Assembly (NCBI GenBank): GCA_002049455.2
Contig: KV918816.1
Coordinates: 186,001-250,000, forward strand
Length of the DNA stretch: 64,000 nt
Origin: Porphyra umbilicalis
Lineage: Eukaryota; Rhodophyta; Bangiophyceae; Bangiales; Bangiaceae
Direction of reading: 5' to 3'
Under the pieces are notes generated by a model. It ran no database searches. It was not told the DNA's origin and saw only the letters and a program-made list of their open reading frames with translations. The position numbers and the translations under genes are program-made. This document shows positions 47,357-59,088 of the stretch, one piece after another (within the stretch, counting starts at the first letter, position 1; each line of letters begins with the position of its first letter).

Positions 47357-47801
47357 GGGGGGTGCCCCCGCCGCCCCCCCCCGCCGAGGGGCGGGGGGCT
47401 CCGCCGCCGCCGCCGCGCGGCGGCGGCGCCGTCATTGGCCGCCGCGTCGGCGGCCGCCTCGGCGGCGCCCGCGAGCGCGGCGGCCACCCCCGCCGACCGC
47501 CCGTCGACGCCCGCGCGCGAGTCGAGGAGCAGCGCCGCCGCGGGCCCCGACGCGGGGACCCCCTCCCCCCCCCGGCGGGTCGGCCGGGCGGCCCGCCGCC
47601 CCCGCCAGCCGCTCGCTGCCGTCGGCCCCAAAGAGGGCGGCGGTGTAGACGGCGGGGGAGACCTCGGCGAGCCGCCGGGAGGGCGCGAGCAGCGACGCCC
47701 GCGCCCAGCCGCCGACCGACCGCGCGTCGCTGGCGTTGCCGGCATAGGCCAGGGGGGGGGCCCCGGACGCGCCCACGCCCGTGATGGACGGACCGGGCGG
47801 C

Positions 47802-47838
<37 letters not shown>

Positions 47839-48324
47839 TGGTGGCGGCCGCCGCGGCGGCGGCCCAGGGGGCGACGCTCCCCCAATCGCCCCCCTCGCCC
47901 CCCTCCACCACAAACGCCGCCGCCGGCAGCGCCGCGGCGGCACGGCGAAAGGCGGCGAGCACCCCCCGCCCCCGACGGGCCGGCGGCGCCCCACCCCCCG
48001 CGGGGGAGGGTTAGTACCACCACCGCCGGGGCGGGGGCGTCCTCCCCCCCCCCCCTCCCCCCCTCGCGCCGCCGCGTCCCCGCCGGCAGCGGGGGCCACA
48101 AGCCCCGCGGCGCGGGGACGCCGACCCCCCCCCCCCCCCGGGCAGCGGCGCGTACACGCCGGCGGGCCACCCGCCGACGCTTTCCCCCGCCGGCGACCGG
48201 CGCCACGGCAACGCGCCGGCGGCGGCGGCCGCCGCCGCCCGCGCCGGCGGCGCGGCCGCCGACGCGGGCGGCGCCGGCGGCGCCGGCGGCGCCACGGCCA
48301 CCGCGTCGGCGCCGCGGACGTCAC

Positions 48325-48358
<34 letters not shown>

Positions 48359-48626
48359 GTGCACCGCCGCGGGCGGGTGCGCGCGCACCGCCGCAACGGC
48401 GGCGTCGGCAATGGCCGTGGGGCTCGCGTCGAGGGGCAGCGGGAGGGCGGTCCACCCCCCCCGTCCCCCCCCCCCCCCCCCCGACGGGGCGGGGGCGCCA
48501 AAGAGCACCAACGCCGGCAGCAGCGGGGCGGACCGCACCGCCTTGACCGCCTCCGCCGCCGCGTCGGCGTGGCGCCGCCGCGCGGCGGGGAAGAGGAAGC
48601 GGCGGCGGCCGCCGTGTCGCGACGCT

Positions 48627-48662
<36 letters not shown>

Positions 48663-48909
48663 CCCTCCCCGTACAAGTCCGTGGCGTTGACCCCCACGGC
48701 GGTGCACGTGAGGAAGGGGGGCGCGTAGCCGGCGGCGGCGAGCGCCGACGCAACGGCGGGGAGCGTCACGGCCGCCGCCGCGTCGCCGTCGGCCGACCAG
48801 GCGGCGACAAAGAGCGCGAGCGTGAAGGGGGCGAGGGGGAGGAGGGCGGCGAGGCCGCCGAGGGTGGGGGGGGGGGGGGGAGGGGGAGGGGGGTGCACAT
48901 CCCATCCAT
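46534..48909 (-). CDS. PDI-like protein with thioredoxin-fold domains
   Basis: Start at ccaccATGGATGG (48,909). A hydrophobic segment follows (L-A-A-L-L-P-L-A-P-F-T-L-A-L-F-V-A-A-W-S-A-D-G), likely a signal peptide or anchor and the first strand of a thioredoxin fold. At least two inactive thioredoxin-like segments follow (for example V-L-Y-G-W-V-D-A-S-R-Y). The last domain has S-V-V-L-V-H-A-P-W-C-G-F-S-Q-R-V (Cys near 46,800), then V-D-G-F-P-T-V-L-F-V with the cis-Pro, ending V-E-D-L-R-L-A-V-G-A-A. The active site is CGFS, with Ser in place of the second Cys, so it may trap or hold thiols rather than oxidise them. The frame shifts at several C runs (near 48,880, 48,130, 47,570 and 46,600-46,680), which I attribute to homopolymer errors. 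Total about 780 residues, secretory pathway by inference. Confidence 0.6.
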
Positions 48910-49548
48910 GGTGGGGGGGGGGGGGGGGGGAGGGCGCGCGGGGGGGGGGGGGGGGGGCGGCGGGACGGGACGGGACGGGACGGGCGCGCGCGGCAAGCGC
49001 GCGCTGTGCCCGTCGCGCCACTCGCCGCGCCGGCCAAGGGCCCGCGGGGCAGGGGTCGGTGTCGGCAGCGGTGCCCCCCGGATGGGCGGATGCCGCCCAG
49101 TGGCGGGGGCGCGCCGACCGCCCCCACCCGATCGCCACGATCGTCGGGTTGCTGCCGACCGGCCCCGGACCGCGCCATCCAGTCGCGCTTTTTTCCGCTT
49201 GCGGGTGCTCTGCTCGTGCCCGCCACCGCAAAGCGCCGTGACTGGTGAGCCGCTGCAGCGCGGTGGCGCGACCAGGGCGGGGCTGGCGACGCGGAGCGCG
49301 GGGCCGCGCGGGGCCCGCGCGGCGGCCGTCGGCGGCGGCGGCCGTGCCGGCGCTGGCCACCCACCGTCCACGGCAAGCGGCACCTCCATTCCGCCGTAAG
49401 CGTCGAGTCTTTTCCCCCCGACGCAGCAACCACACCCTCTGTCACCTCCACAGCCGCAGGCAGTTGCCCTTTTATCCACGTCTGCCGGCCCCGCCGCCTC
49501 GACCGCCGGGCGCGGCTACCTACACGCCGTCCCCCCCCGTCACCCCGT
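48910..49548. other. Between kinase and PDI-like genes
   Basis: No gene supported. It contains several G runs and a short GGGAC tandem run near 48,962-48,980. Probably the promoter of the PDI-like gene plus the trailer of the kinase gene. Confidence 0.4.
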
Positions 49549-52500
49549 TCACCCCCCCCGCCCTTTGTGCGCGCGGACCCACGGGTGCGCCAGCAGCTCC
49601 TTCAACGGCATGCGCTCCCGCGGGTCGACGCGCAGCAGCCGGCGGATGACGTCCTCGGCGCCCGCCGACAGGGCCCAGCCGTGGGTGGCTTTGGTCGGCA
49701 GGGGCACCCCCCCCCCCCCCACCATGGAATCCCAATCCCGGAACGGGGACAGCTCCCCCGTGCCCGCCTCGTAGAGCAAAATGCCGAGCGACCACAAGTC
49801 CGCCGCGTGCCCGTGCAGCGGCGACGTGCGGGGGGCGGCGCTCGTCGACGGCACCCCCGACGGGCCGAGCTGCTCGGGCGCCGCGCAGCCGACGGTGCCG
49901 AGAAAGGTCGTGCGGCGGAGCGTCGTTGCGGGCGCGCCGGGGCTCGCCGCCGCCGCCGCCGCCGCCGCGGCGGCGGCGGGGGTGCCCACCCCCGCGCCCT
50001 GCAGGCGCGCCCACCGGCGGCCGTGCACGGGCGCCGCCGCCCCAAAGTCCCCAATGCAAAACCGCTCGTCGGGCATCCACAAAACGTTTTCGGGTTTGAG
50101 GTCGCGGTGCATGACGCCGTTGGCGTGGAGGTAGGCGAGGCCCGCCCCGACTTGGCGCGCGAGCTTGGCCAGCAGCGCGTCGTCGAGGCGCCCCGCGGGC
50201 GTCTGTTTGAGGATCTCCCACACGTCCAACGACGCGACGGGCATGAAGAGGAAGGTGTGGTTGCGCGACGACGCCACCCCGTAGAGCGGCAGCACGTTGG
50301 GGTGCGCCAAGCACCCGTGGATGGCCACCTCCCGCTCGATCAGCGCCGCGTCGGCGGGCCGCGTGCGGGGGGTGGGGATGATCTTGACCGCCACCTGCGT
50401 GCCCGTCGCGCGGTGCGTCCACAAGACGACCGTGTGGCAGCCGCGCCCGAGCGTTTGTTTGTTGTCTTGAAAGTCCCCCGACGACCACGTGGTCGTGTAG
50501 GTGCCCTCCAGCGTCGAACCGCCGGGCACGTAGGGGGGCGCCGCCGCCGGCCGACGCGGCGGCAGGACGAGGCGCGGGACGGGGCGCTTGGGCGTTTTGC
50601 CCAACGCCTCCAGGCGCGTCCTCGGGGGGGGGGGGGGGCGAGGATGGGCGACGCCGCGGACCACGTGGGCGGCGTGCCGGCGCGGGGGGCTTCGGCGGCG
50701 ACGAGCGCCGCTTTGGCCTCCCGCAGCGCCTCAAGGGTGACGGGCGCCGTGACGGGGATGGGGGCGGGCGGGAGGGTGGCCCAGACGCCCGCAGCCGGCG
50801 GGTGCACCGTCGCAAAGGTGGCCGCTAGCGCGGCGGCGGTCGTTCCCGGGGCGGCCGTGGCGCCGACCGCCGTGCGGGGTGCAGCGGCGCTCCCCAACGC
50901 AGACGCAAACGCGGCGGTCGTGTCGTCGAGCGTGAGCGGGGAGCCCCCGGTCGGCGGCGCCCCGCCCGACGGCAGGCCCGCCGCAAAGAGGGCGGCCAAC
51001 AGCGCGGGCGTCGTTTGCGCGGCCGCGGCGGCGGCAGCGGCCTTGCGCTTGGCGACCCGCGCCGCGCCGATTGCGTGCAGCGCCGCCTGGTCCTTGGCCG
51101 TCGCTGCCGCTGCGGCCGCAGCGGCCGCCGCCGCCTCTGCCGCCTCCGCCTCGTCTTGCGCCGCAAACACCTCGGGCGCGAGCGGCGAAAAGTCCCCCGC
51201 CACCGCCCGCGCGGTGCGGTGGCGGGAAATCGCCACCGCGGTGCGGCCCGCACGGACGTACGCCCCGGTGCGGGCGGCCGCATCTTGGGCGACGCACGAC
51301 GGCAGGGGGCCCCGAGTGTGGCCGGTATCCCCGTCACCGCCGCATCGGATGGCGCCCCAGCGACCACAGCGGCCGCCTCGTCGGGTAGAGATACGGTGGC
51401 CGCCTTTTTCGCCACCGCCGCTACAGCTGCCGCCTCGCCACTGCCGCCCGTGGCTTGGGATTGCGACACGGAGCGGGGGCTGCCGCCCGGTGGGCTACTA
51501 CCCGCCCCACTCCCCGCTACGGGCCGCAACTCCTTGACGTCGGCAATGCCGTCCCCGGCCATGGCCCCCAACAGCGCCCCGTCGCCGCCCCGACGGCGGC
51601 GGCGACCGCCATTGGCAATCGCCAGTGACGCGCCAATGAGCGCCACGCCGAGCCGCGCCGCCGCCGAGGTCAGCCACGCCACCTCGGCGGCGGTCGGCTC
51701 ATCCGCATCGCCCGCCACGGCGGGCGTTGCGCGACGCGCCGCGCGCACCGCAGACGCCACGCGCGTCGCGGTGCCCCGCCCCGCCCCGCTATCGTCGGTG
51801 ACAGCCCCAGCGGCGGTGCCGCCGCCCCCCACCGCCGCTGCCGTGGAGTGGTCCCACGCGTGGCCACCAGCGTCTGGAGGCGGCGCAGGGAAGCCCGCCG
51901 GCGGGTTGCCGCCGCGCACGCGGGTGGCAGCGGCCGAAACGGCCGGTGCGGCGGCGCGCAAGACCGCGGGTGGGGACACGGCCGCCGTGGCCACGGTTGG
52001 CGGGGGCACGGCCTTGGTGGCCGCCACCTGGGGGGACACGCCCTTGGCGGCCGTCCCTGGAGGGGAGGCAGCCTTGGCGGCTGTGACCGGTCGGGGCACG
52101 ACATTGGCGGGCATGGCCGGCAGGGGCGTAGCCTGTGTAGTCGCCACGGGCGGGGACACGGCCTTGGCAGCCGCCAGGGGCGGCAAAGCAGACTTGGCAG
52201 TCGCCACGGACGGAAACACGACCGCCGGAGGGAACGCAATCGGCGGGAGCATGGACGGCGGGGATGCAGCCTTGACGGCAGCCGCCGGCAGAGGGGTGGC
52301 GTTGGCGGCCCCACCCTGTGGGGACACGGCCTTGGCAGGCACCACCGGCGGGGAGCCCGCCTTGGCCGCCGTCACCGCCGGGAAGACGACGGGCGGAAAC
52401 AGGAGCAGCGAGGAATCGGCATTGGCGACCGCGGCCGGCGGACGCGCCGACGGTGCGGTCGCCAACGGCGGGGACGCACCCGCCGCCGTCGTCACGGATG

Positions 52501-53680
52501 GATACGGGGCCGTGGCCGGCGCCACGGGCGGAAACGGGACTGGCGGGAACAGGGACGGCGGGGGCACGGTCTTGGCGTCCCCGCCCGGCGGCGGCCGGGC
52601 CACGGCAGAGGCGCCCCGCATCGTCATGGCCGCAGCCGGTGCCGCCGGCACCACCGGCGCACCCGGCGTCGGCACACGGCTGCGCGACGCCGTCGGCGCG
52701 GCCGCCTCCCCCCCCGGCGACGACGACAAGGACGATGCCGACGCGGGCGGTGGGCGGAGCGCCGCCCGCGGCAGCCGCTGCCCCTTGCCGCTGCGCGGCG
52801 CGGCCGCCGGCGGCATGGCCGCCGACGGCACGGCCGGCGGCGGCACCAACGGGGAGGGGCTCGACGAGAGGAAGCCCCCGTCGGCAGACCCGTCGACAAA
52901 CCACGACCCGTAGCCGACGCTCGACGCGCCGTCGGTCGGGGCGGGCGAGGCGCCTCCGCCGCCGCCACCGCCCGGCGGTGCCACCCCCCCGCCCCACGCG
53001 GCTGAGGCGGCGGCGGCGGCGCGGCGGCGCCGCGGGCGCCGACGCCGCCCGCGGGCGGCACCCCCCCCGCGTCCCCCCCCCCCGCCACCGGCGCCGACGC
53101 GGCCGCGACGCGGTGGGCGGCGCCACGCACCCCCCCCCCCCCCGGCGTCGGGGCCGCCCCCCCCCCCCCCCCCCCCCACGTCAGCGGCTCGCGGTCGACG
53201 ACGCCCATGGCGACGCCCGCCGCCACGGCCGCCGCCGCCGCCGAGGCGGGCGACGCCGCCTCCCGCACCAGCCGCAGCGGCGGGGTGGCAACGTTGCCGC
53301 CGTGACGCGCCGCCGCCGCCGCCGCCGCCGCGTCGCGTCGCGGCGGGGTGGCCACCGCGTCGCGTCGCGTCGGCGGGGTGGCCGCACCGCGTCGCGGCCG
53401 CGGCGCGTCGCCCCCCGCCGCCGCCGCCACCGCCGCCGCCGCCGTCACCGCCCCGCCCGCCACGCCGCCGCCGCCGCCGCTGCCGCCGCCGCCGCCGAGG
53501 CGCAGCCGCCGGGGGGGGGGAGGGAGGGCGCCCCCGCCCCCGCGGCGGCCGCCCGTGACGGCGAGGCGGCGCGGCGGGGGGGTGCCCGCCGCCGCCGCCG
53601 CGCGCGCGGCGGCGGCGGCGGCGCCACCACCGCCACGCCCGACGGCGGCCAACCGCCGCGGCCGCACCGCCGACGGCGCG

Positions 53681-53718
<38 letters not shown>

Positions 53719-53775
53719 GGGGGGGCGCGTCGACGCGTCGAGGGAGGCGTCGGCGCCGCGCTTGCGGCCGCCCAT
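49549..53775 (-). CDS. Ser/Thr protein kinase with giant low-complexity N-terminus
   Basis: The kinase domain (about 50,510-49,549) is complete: G-R-G-C-H-T-V-V, V-A-V-K-I-I, H-P-N-V-L-P-L-Y-G, V-M-H-R-D-L-K-P-E-N, I-G-D-F-G-A-A-A, G-C-A-A-P-E-Q-L, A-D-L-W-S-L-G and the final L-L-A-H-P-W-V. All catalytic residues are present. HPNVLPLYG and the C-terminal HPWV recall Aurora/CAMK-like kinases, but I cannot place the family. Upstream on the same strand is about 1,000 residues of Ala/Pro repeat, starting at the strong Kozak ccaccATGGGC (53,775; M-G-G-R-K-R-G-A-D-A-S-L). The parts join only across frame changes near 51,270-51,290 and at the G run at 50,625-50,640. Whether the low-complexity part is one gene with the kinase is inference; the kinase itself is certain. 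Confidence 0.7.
51990..52500 (-). repeat. Degenerate 27-36-bp Ala/Pro-coding repeats
   Basis: The minus frame shows variants of T-A-A-K-A-V-S-P-P repeated about 15 times in the N-terminal extension of the kinase. Unit boundaries drift, so the array is old. Confidence 0.7.
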
Positions 53776-55190
53776 GGTGGTGGGGGGGGGGGGTGGGGGG
53801 GCACCGCCGTCGGCGGCGGCAGGCGGCGGCGGCGTCACGGGGGGGGGAGGAGCGCGCCCGCCGTGGGCGGGGGAACCACTCGCGTCGGGCGGCCTCGCCC
53901 GTCGTCCACGGGGCCAAGTCGGCAACCGCGACGCGGTGCGGGGCGGCCGACGCGGCGGCGGCGACGGCGGTCGCCGTCGGCGGGCGGCGCAAGGCCGCGC
54001 CGCGCGCACGGCGCCCAGACCCGTCGGCGGTCGGGAAAGCGCCGCCGACGCAGCGGCGCCGACGCGCCCGCCGTGACGGGTGTGGGGGGGGGGGGCGCCG
54101 CGCCGCCGCCGCCGCCGCCGCCGCCGGGGCGCCGCCCAAACGCGCCGCGCGCGCGGCGGCGCGGGGGGCGCCAGCCGGCGGTCCCCTGCGGCCGCGCGCG
54201 CGGCGCCCGCGCGCACGGGCGGGGGGCGGGGGCGCCATGGCGGCCCCGGGGCGGGGCTCGCGGCGTCGGCGGCGGCACGGCGGGCCGCGCGTCGGCGCCC
54301 CGCCGCGGGCGGCGGCGGCCGCCGCCCGCACCCGACGCACCCGCCGCGGCGGCCGCGACGGGGGCGGCGCGCGCAACGGGCGCGGGCACCGCCGCGGGAG
54401 GGGCGCCGGCGGGCGCGCCCCCGCCGGGACGGGTCGTGGTCGTGCCGCGGCGGGGGCGGGGGCGGGCGCGGGCGCCGCTGCCGCCGCCGCAGCGGTCGCC
54501 ATTACGATACCATGATGAGCGCGGCGTTTGCCGCCTGGGGGCCGGATGCAAGGGGACCGACGGTGCGCTGGTGGCCTGCGCGTGGTGCAGCAGCCCAGGG
54601 TGCACTGCACTATAATACAGTGGTTGCAGTCGTCAGCCGAAACCATGGACCGCTTTTCGGGGGAGGGATGTGAAAGTGGCACCTGTATGAATCCGCATGG
54701 CGCCAGCCAACCGCAGCTCCGCATCACAGGTGCGGATTAGCCGAGGTATTGTGTTGGATTGCACAGATCAATTCGACTGGCTGAGGGCCACGACCATTCG
54801 CACAGTGTCGGCCGTGGAACTTGGAGGAGTAGCCTGCGTGGCCGCCACGGATCCTCGATGTGCCCGAGGCACGGCTCTCGCGGCCCCGCCCCCCCACGCC
54901 AGAACCCTCTGTGCCTGCGGTCGCGGCGGGCGCATCCAGCCGGTGGCTCCACTACAACACCCCGCGAGGCCGCGCCCCCAATCCCCATCGGCTGCCAGTC
55001 AAGAGCCCCATTCGCGCTCGTCCACCGTTGCCGCTGCTGCCCGTCGCCGCACCACCCAGACGTCCACCGCGACCTTGCACCTCCCCCATCCTGCCTCCCG
55101 CCGTCGTCCATCGCCGCTGATCCCGCTGACTGTCTGCCGGTCTTGGCCGTCGTCCCCCGCCTCCCCCTCGTCCGCCGCCGCGGTTCCACC
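53776..55190. other. Divergent intergenic region, kinase and SHMT
   Basis: 1.4 kb between divergent starts. The first 700 bp are GC-only low-complexity with an open minus frame (a short ordered piece V-A-V-A-D-L-A-P-W-T-T-G near 53,890-53,930). The last 600 bp are more balanced and hold the SHMT promoter and pyrimidine-rich leader. Confidence 0.4.
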
Positions 55191-56834
55191 ATGGCCGAGT
55201 GCTACGTCAACGGGGACTTTGTGGAGGAGTTTTCCGGCTTTGCAGGCAACCGCCCGCTGTCGGAGGTCGACCCAGAGATTGCCGAGCTGATCCGCCGGGA
55301 GAAGCAGCGCCAGTTTGAGGGCATTGAACTGATTGCGTCGGAGAACTTTACGTCGCGGGCCGTGGAGGAGGTACGTTGCAGTACTGCTACACGGGTGCTG
55401 CGTGGTAGGGCAGTGCTTGGACTGGTTGTGACTTCTCTGGTCTCCTGGTAGTCTTTGTGCTTAGTGCTTGTGGCATCCGCCGTGCTTTTTTGTCTCGGAC
55501 ACTTGCTGACTTGCTTTGACTTGCTCGTGGACATCTCTGTGTCCTGTGTGGTGGGTGCATGTCTGTGCCTTGCTACGTTTCTGGATGTACTACTCATGTG
55601 CTCTTCACTCACACAGACGCTCGGCTCGTGCTTCACCAACAAGTACTCGGAGGGCGCGGTCGGCAACCGCTACTATGGCGGCAACGAGGTCATTGACGAC
55701 ATGGAGGCGCTGGTGCAGAAGCGCGCCCTCGAGTGCTTTGGCCTTGACCCCGCCGAGTGGGGCATCAACGTGCAGCCCTACTCGGGGTCCACCGCCAACT
55801 TTGCGCTGTACACGGGCATCCTCCAGCCGCACGACCGCATCATGGGCCTCGACTTGCCGTCTGGTGGCCATTTGACGCACGGTTTTTACACGGCCAAGAA
55901 GAAGATCTCGGCCACGTCGGTCTACTTTGAGTCGCTCCCCTACCAGGTGGACCGCGACACGGGCCTGATTGATTACGAGAAGCTGCGGGCGACGGCCGTC
56001 GTGTTCCGCCCTAAGCTCCTCATTTGTGGCGCGTCGGCCTACGCGCGGGACTGGGACTTTAAGACGCTTCGGTCGATTGCCGACGAGTGCGGCGCGATGC
56101 TCATGTGCGATATGGCGCACATTTCGGGGCTGGTGGCCACGCAGGAGGCGGCCAACCCCTTTGAGCTGTGCGATGTGGTCACGTCGACGACGCACAAGTC
56201 GCTGCGCGGCCCCCGCCAGGGCTTGATCTTTTACCGTGTCGGCGGGAAGCGGTGCCTCGGCTTGGCCGACTCGATCAACCAGGCGGTCTTCCCCGGCTGC
56301 CAGGGCGGCCCGCACAACAACACCATTGCGGCGCTGGGTGTGGCGCTCAAGGAGGTCATGACCCCCGAGTTCAAGGCGTACATTGTGCAAGTGCGGGCCA
56401 ACGCGCGGGCGCTCGCCGCCGCGCTCATCGAAGCGGGCTACTCGCTTGTCACGGGCGGGACGGACAACCACCTGGTGCTGTGGGACCTCCGGCCTGAGGG
56501 CGTGACCGGCTCCAAGATGGAGAAGGTCTGCGACCTTGCGCACATTACGCTCAACAAGAATGCCGTGTCCGGTGACACGTCGGCGCTGACGCCCGGCGGC
56601 GTGCGTGTCGGCACGCCCGCCATGACCAGCCGGGGTCTCAAGGAGGAGCACTTTGTGGCGGTGGCGGGCTTCCTCGACCGCGCCGTCAAGATCTGCTTGG
56701 ACGTCCAGAAGGATACGGGCAAGAAGATGAAGGACTTTGTGCCCGTGGTCGAGAAGGACCCGCGGGTGGCGGCGCTGAGGGACGACGTGCATGTCTTCTC
56801 CAAGCGCTTCCCGATGCCTGGTGGTTTGTTGTAA
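55191..56834 (+). CDS. SHMT: Serine hydroxymethyltransferase, two exons
   Basis: PLP enzyme interconverting serine and glycine with tetrahydrofolate, feeding one-carbon metabolism. Exon 1 is 55,191-55,370 (ccaccATGGCC). The intron 55,371-55,616 runs from GTACGT to cacacag. Exon 2 is 55,617-56,834; 465 residues in all, normal for the family. Signatures: [10 protein letters not shown], then across the junction [12 protein letters not shown]; the substrate loop [14 protein letters not shown]; and the PLP-lysine motif [13 protein letters not shown] (Lys at about 254). The protein starts close to the conserved core with no obvious transit peptide, so a cytosolic form is most likely. Confidence 0.97.
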
Positions 56835-57524
56835 GCCGGTTACGGCCGCAACGTGATGGGAAGAGATGCCCGCGTGCGTCCGGGCTGGTACCGGCTCGAA
56901 CTCGGTAGATCGTGTGTATGTGCATGAGAGAGGACGTGCCGTGGAACGTGTGAATAGTGCATGGTCGCAGACTCCTGGACTGCAACAAAACACGTTCACG
57001 CGCGCGTCACCCGCGGCCAACCAACCCCGCCGCTGTGGCGGCGCCAGACGGCGCCGTGTGGCTCTGTGGCTCTGTGTGGCTCTGTGTGGCGCTGTGTGGC
57101 GCTGTGTGGCGCTGTGTGGCTCTGTGTGGCGCCGTGTGCGTCGGACGCCTCCGCGGCGACGCTATGCGTCGCCAGAAGGCGTTTGGTGGTCGGATGTACG
57201 CGGGCGTATCTCCAGTCTCATGGGTGTACAAACGGCACCTCGAGTGGTCAAACGCGGTCGTCCTGGTGCATGCAATGGTGCTATTGGGGCACGCCTACCA
57301 CTGGCATGGCCGGCGCGGTCCACCAGGCCATCCATCGCCGCCGCGTGTGCTCCACTCATCTTGGATCTCCGTACCGCCTCAGAAGCGCAAATGCAGTCTC
57401 GGTAACGTCAGTCAGTTGGGCGGTTCCAGGCGACACATGACAGTGTACATAAGGAGGCACGAGGCCATGCATTTCTTACATGCTATTCTTACTGCAGCCC
57501 CCCCCCCTCCCCTCACCTGTCCCC
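56835..57524. other. Convergent spacer between SHMT and the MPP6-like gene
   Basis: No gene supported; holds the 10-bp repeat listed separately and both trailers. Confidence 0.4.
57055..57133. repeat. 10-bp tandem repeat, KCTGTGTGGC
   Basis: Seven or so units of (g/t)ctgtgtggc in a row in the 3' spacer between SHMT and the MPP6-like gene; perfect or one mismatch each. Confidence 0.9.
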
Positions 57525-58247
57525 TCATGACTTATCTCTCCTCTTGTCCTGGTTCTTCCCTTTGCCCTTCCCTCCCCGGACCTTGGCGATGGCCTTGTGG
57601 GCGGCCAAGCGCACCCCCCCCCCATCAACACCCCCACCACCACCACCAGACCGCCCGCCGCGCCGGTCCTTGGCCTTCTTGGCCTTCTTGCCCGCCGCCG
57701 CGCCACCGGCCGCGCCGACCGGTCTGCGTAGGGGCACGACTTTCCCCGGTCCACGGTCGACCGTCAGCAAGTCCTCCTCATCCTCTGGCGGCGGTGGTGG
57801 CGGCGGCGGCTCCTTCTCTTGGACGGCCGCCCCAAACGTCCGCCGCGCGCGGACCGACAGGCGGCCACTACGGCGGCCGCCGTCCGCCATACCATCCCCG
57901 CCCACGTCGTCCTCGTCTTCGTCGTCATTCCAGTACGAGCTACTGGAAACCACCAGGGGGCCGGCCGCGGCTGGAGCCACAATTGGCGGGGCGGGCCACC
58001 AAGCGTCGTCGGTCGCCGAGGCCGCCGGCCCAACCCCCGCGGCGGGGGCGGGAGCCACGTCTGCGCTCGCTCCAGGCGCTGGCGCCGGAGCAGACGGTGC
58101 AGCCGCCGCACCCGCAGCAGGAGCAGCCGCTGAACCTGCCACCGACGCAGAGTCGCCATCACCGGGGGGAGGGGGTGGCGCCGTCGGGGCCGGCGGCCGG
58201 GACCGCTTCATGAAGTTCATGGCCGCGAGGCGCGAGCTGAGCGCCAT
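57525..58247 (-). CDS. MPP6-like nuclear exosome cofactor
   Basis: 240 residues from gtcATGGCG (58,247), single exon. The N-terminus M-A-L-S-S-R-L-A-A-M-N-F-M-K-R-S matches the MPP6/M-phase phosphoprotein 6 start (L-S-x-x-L-L-x-M-K-F-M-Q-R), the region that docks the nuclear exosome subunit RRP40 in known structures. An Ala/Pro linker follows, then an acidic patch (W-N-D-D-E-D-E-D-D), G-R-L-S-V-R-A-R-R-T-F-G, and a Lys/Arg/Gly tail with K-K-A-K-K-A-K-D-R-R suited to RNA binding and nuclear import. It is longer than the human protein (about 160 residues) because of the linkers. The identification rests mainly on the N-terminal motif. Confidence 0.55.
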   Translation of the reverse strand: MALSSRLAAMNFMKRSRPPAPTAPPPPPGDGDSASVAGSAAAPAAGAAAAPSAPAPAPGASADVAPAPAAGVGPAASATDDAWWPAPPIVAPAAAGPLVVSSSSYWNDDEDEDDVGGDGMADGGRRSGRLSVRARRTFGAAVQEKEPPPPPPPPEDEEDLLTVDRGPGKVVPLRRPVGAAGGAAAGKKAKKAKDRRGGRSGGGGGGVDGGGVRLAAHKAIAKVRGGKGKGKNQDKRRDKS

Positions 58248-59088
58248 GACGACGGCAAAGGTGCCGGGCCCACAGCAGGACGAGCACACAAAAAAAAGAA
58301 GGAGAGAAGAAAAATGAAGAACAATGCAAACGTGCGGGCGACGTGAACAACGCGCGTCGGCAGCTCCGGTCACGGGAACAAAGAAGCCGCTGGTGCGGGG
58401 AGCAAGCTTTAAGTTCGCGCCACCGGTCGACGGCCACGGCCAAGACGACGACGCAAGGCCCGGAAAGCGTGCAGCCGATTTGTAATGGATGTATTTACGT
58501 TGTCACACAACTTACCTGCGCATGGGGACTCTCACCATGTATCCCACAAGTCACCATATTGGCGCGAAGCACGGCTGGCACCATCGTTCGGTCAACCAGC
58601 CCGCCCTCCAAAATTAGACCCCCCTGCCTCAACGGCCATGCAGGGCCGTCCCCCTTTGGAGCGCCCGCGCGAATGCCCGCCCCTGTGCCACCCGGCGCCG
58701 TTCGCGGTGGCGCGGACGCGCTTGCGGCTGCCAGACGCCCGTGGCGCGGCCGACGACGTCGATGCCCATGCGCTCCACGGGGGTCGCCGTGTTCCACTCT
58801 ACTGCGGCCGTGGTCCTCCTTGCGCGGAGGAGGCTGTTGCATCGTCCGCCGCGGCAGTGCCGTGCGGTTGTGGGTGCCGTCCGCTGCGGGGCGGTATTGG
58901 TCGCGGCTGGGCGGGCGGGGAGGGCTCGGTCCGGCCGGCCGTGACCGGTAGGTAGGTTTGTATGCTTTTGCCTTGGCGTGGACGCCCTCGACACCTTTAC
59001 CGCCCCTCCCCCCCCCTTCTTCGCCCCAAGCACCCCTGCCGCGAATCACTTCCCTCCTTCCCTGTCAGCTCGCGCCAAGCCGTTCGAA
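58248..59088. other. Divergent promoter region, MPP6-like gene and CAF-1
   Basis: 840 bp between two divergent starts, probably a shared bidirectional promoter. Near 58,470-58,560 the sequence is AT-richer. The 59,000-59,088 leader is pyrimidine-rich. I see no clear TATA box. Confidence 0.45.

Noticed and set aside
47294-49399. 701-codon plus-strand frame
   Set aside because: Antisense to the PDI-like gene; Arg/Gly/Pro polymer only.
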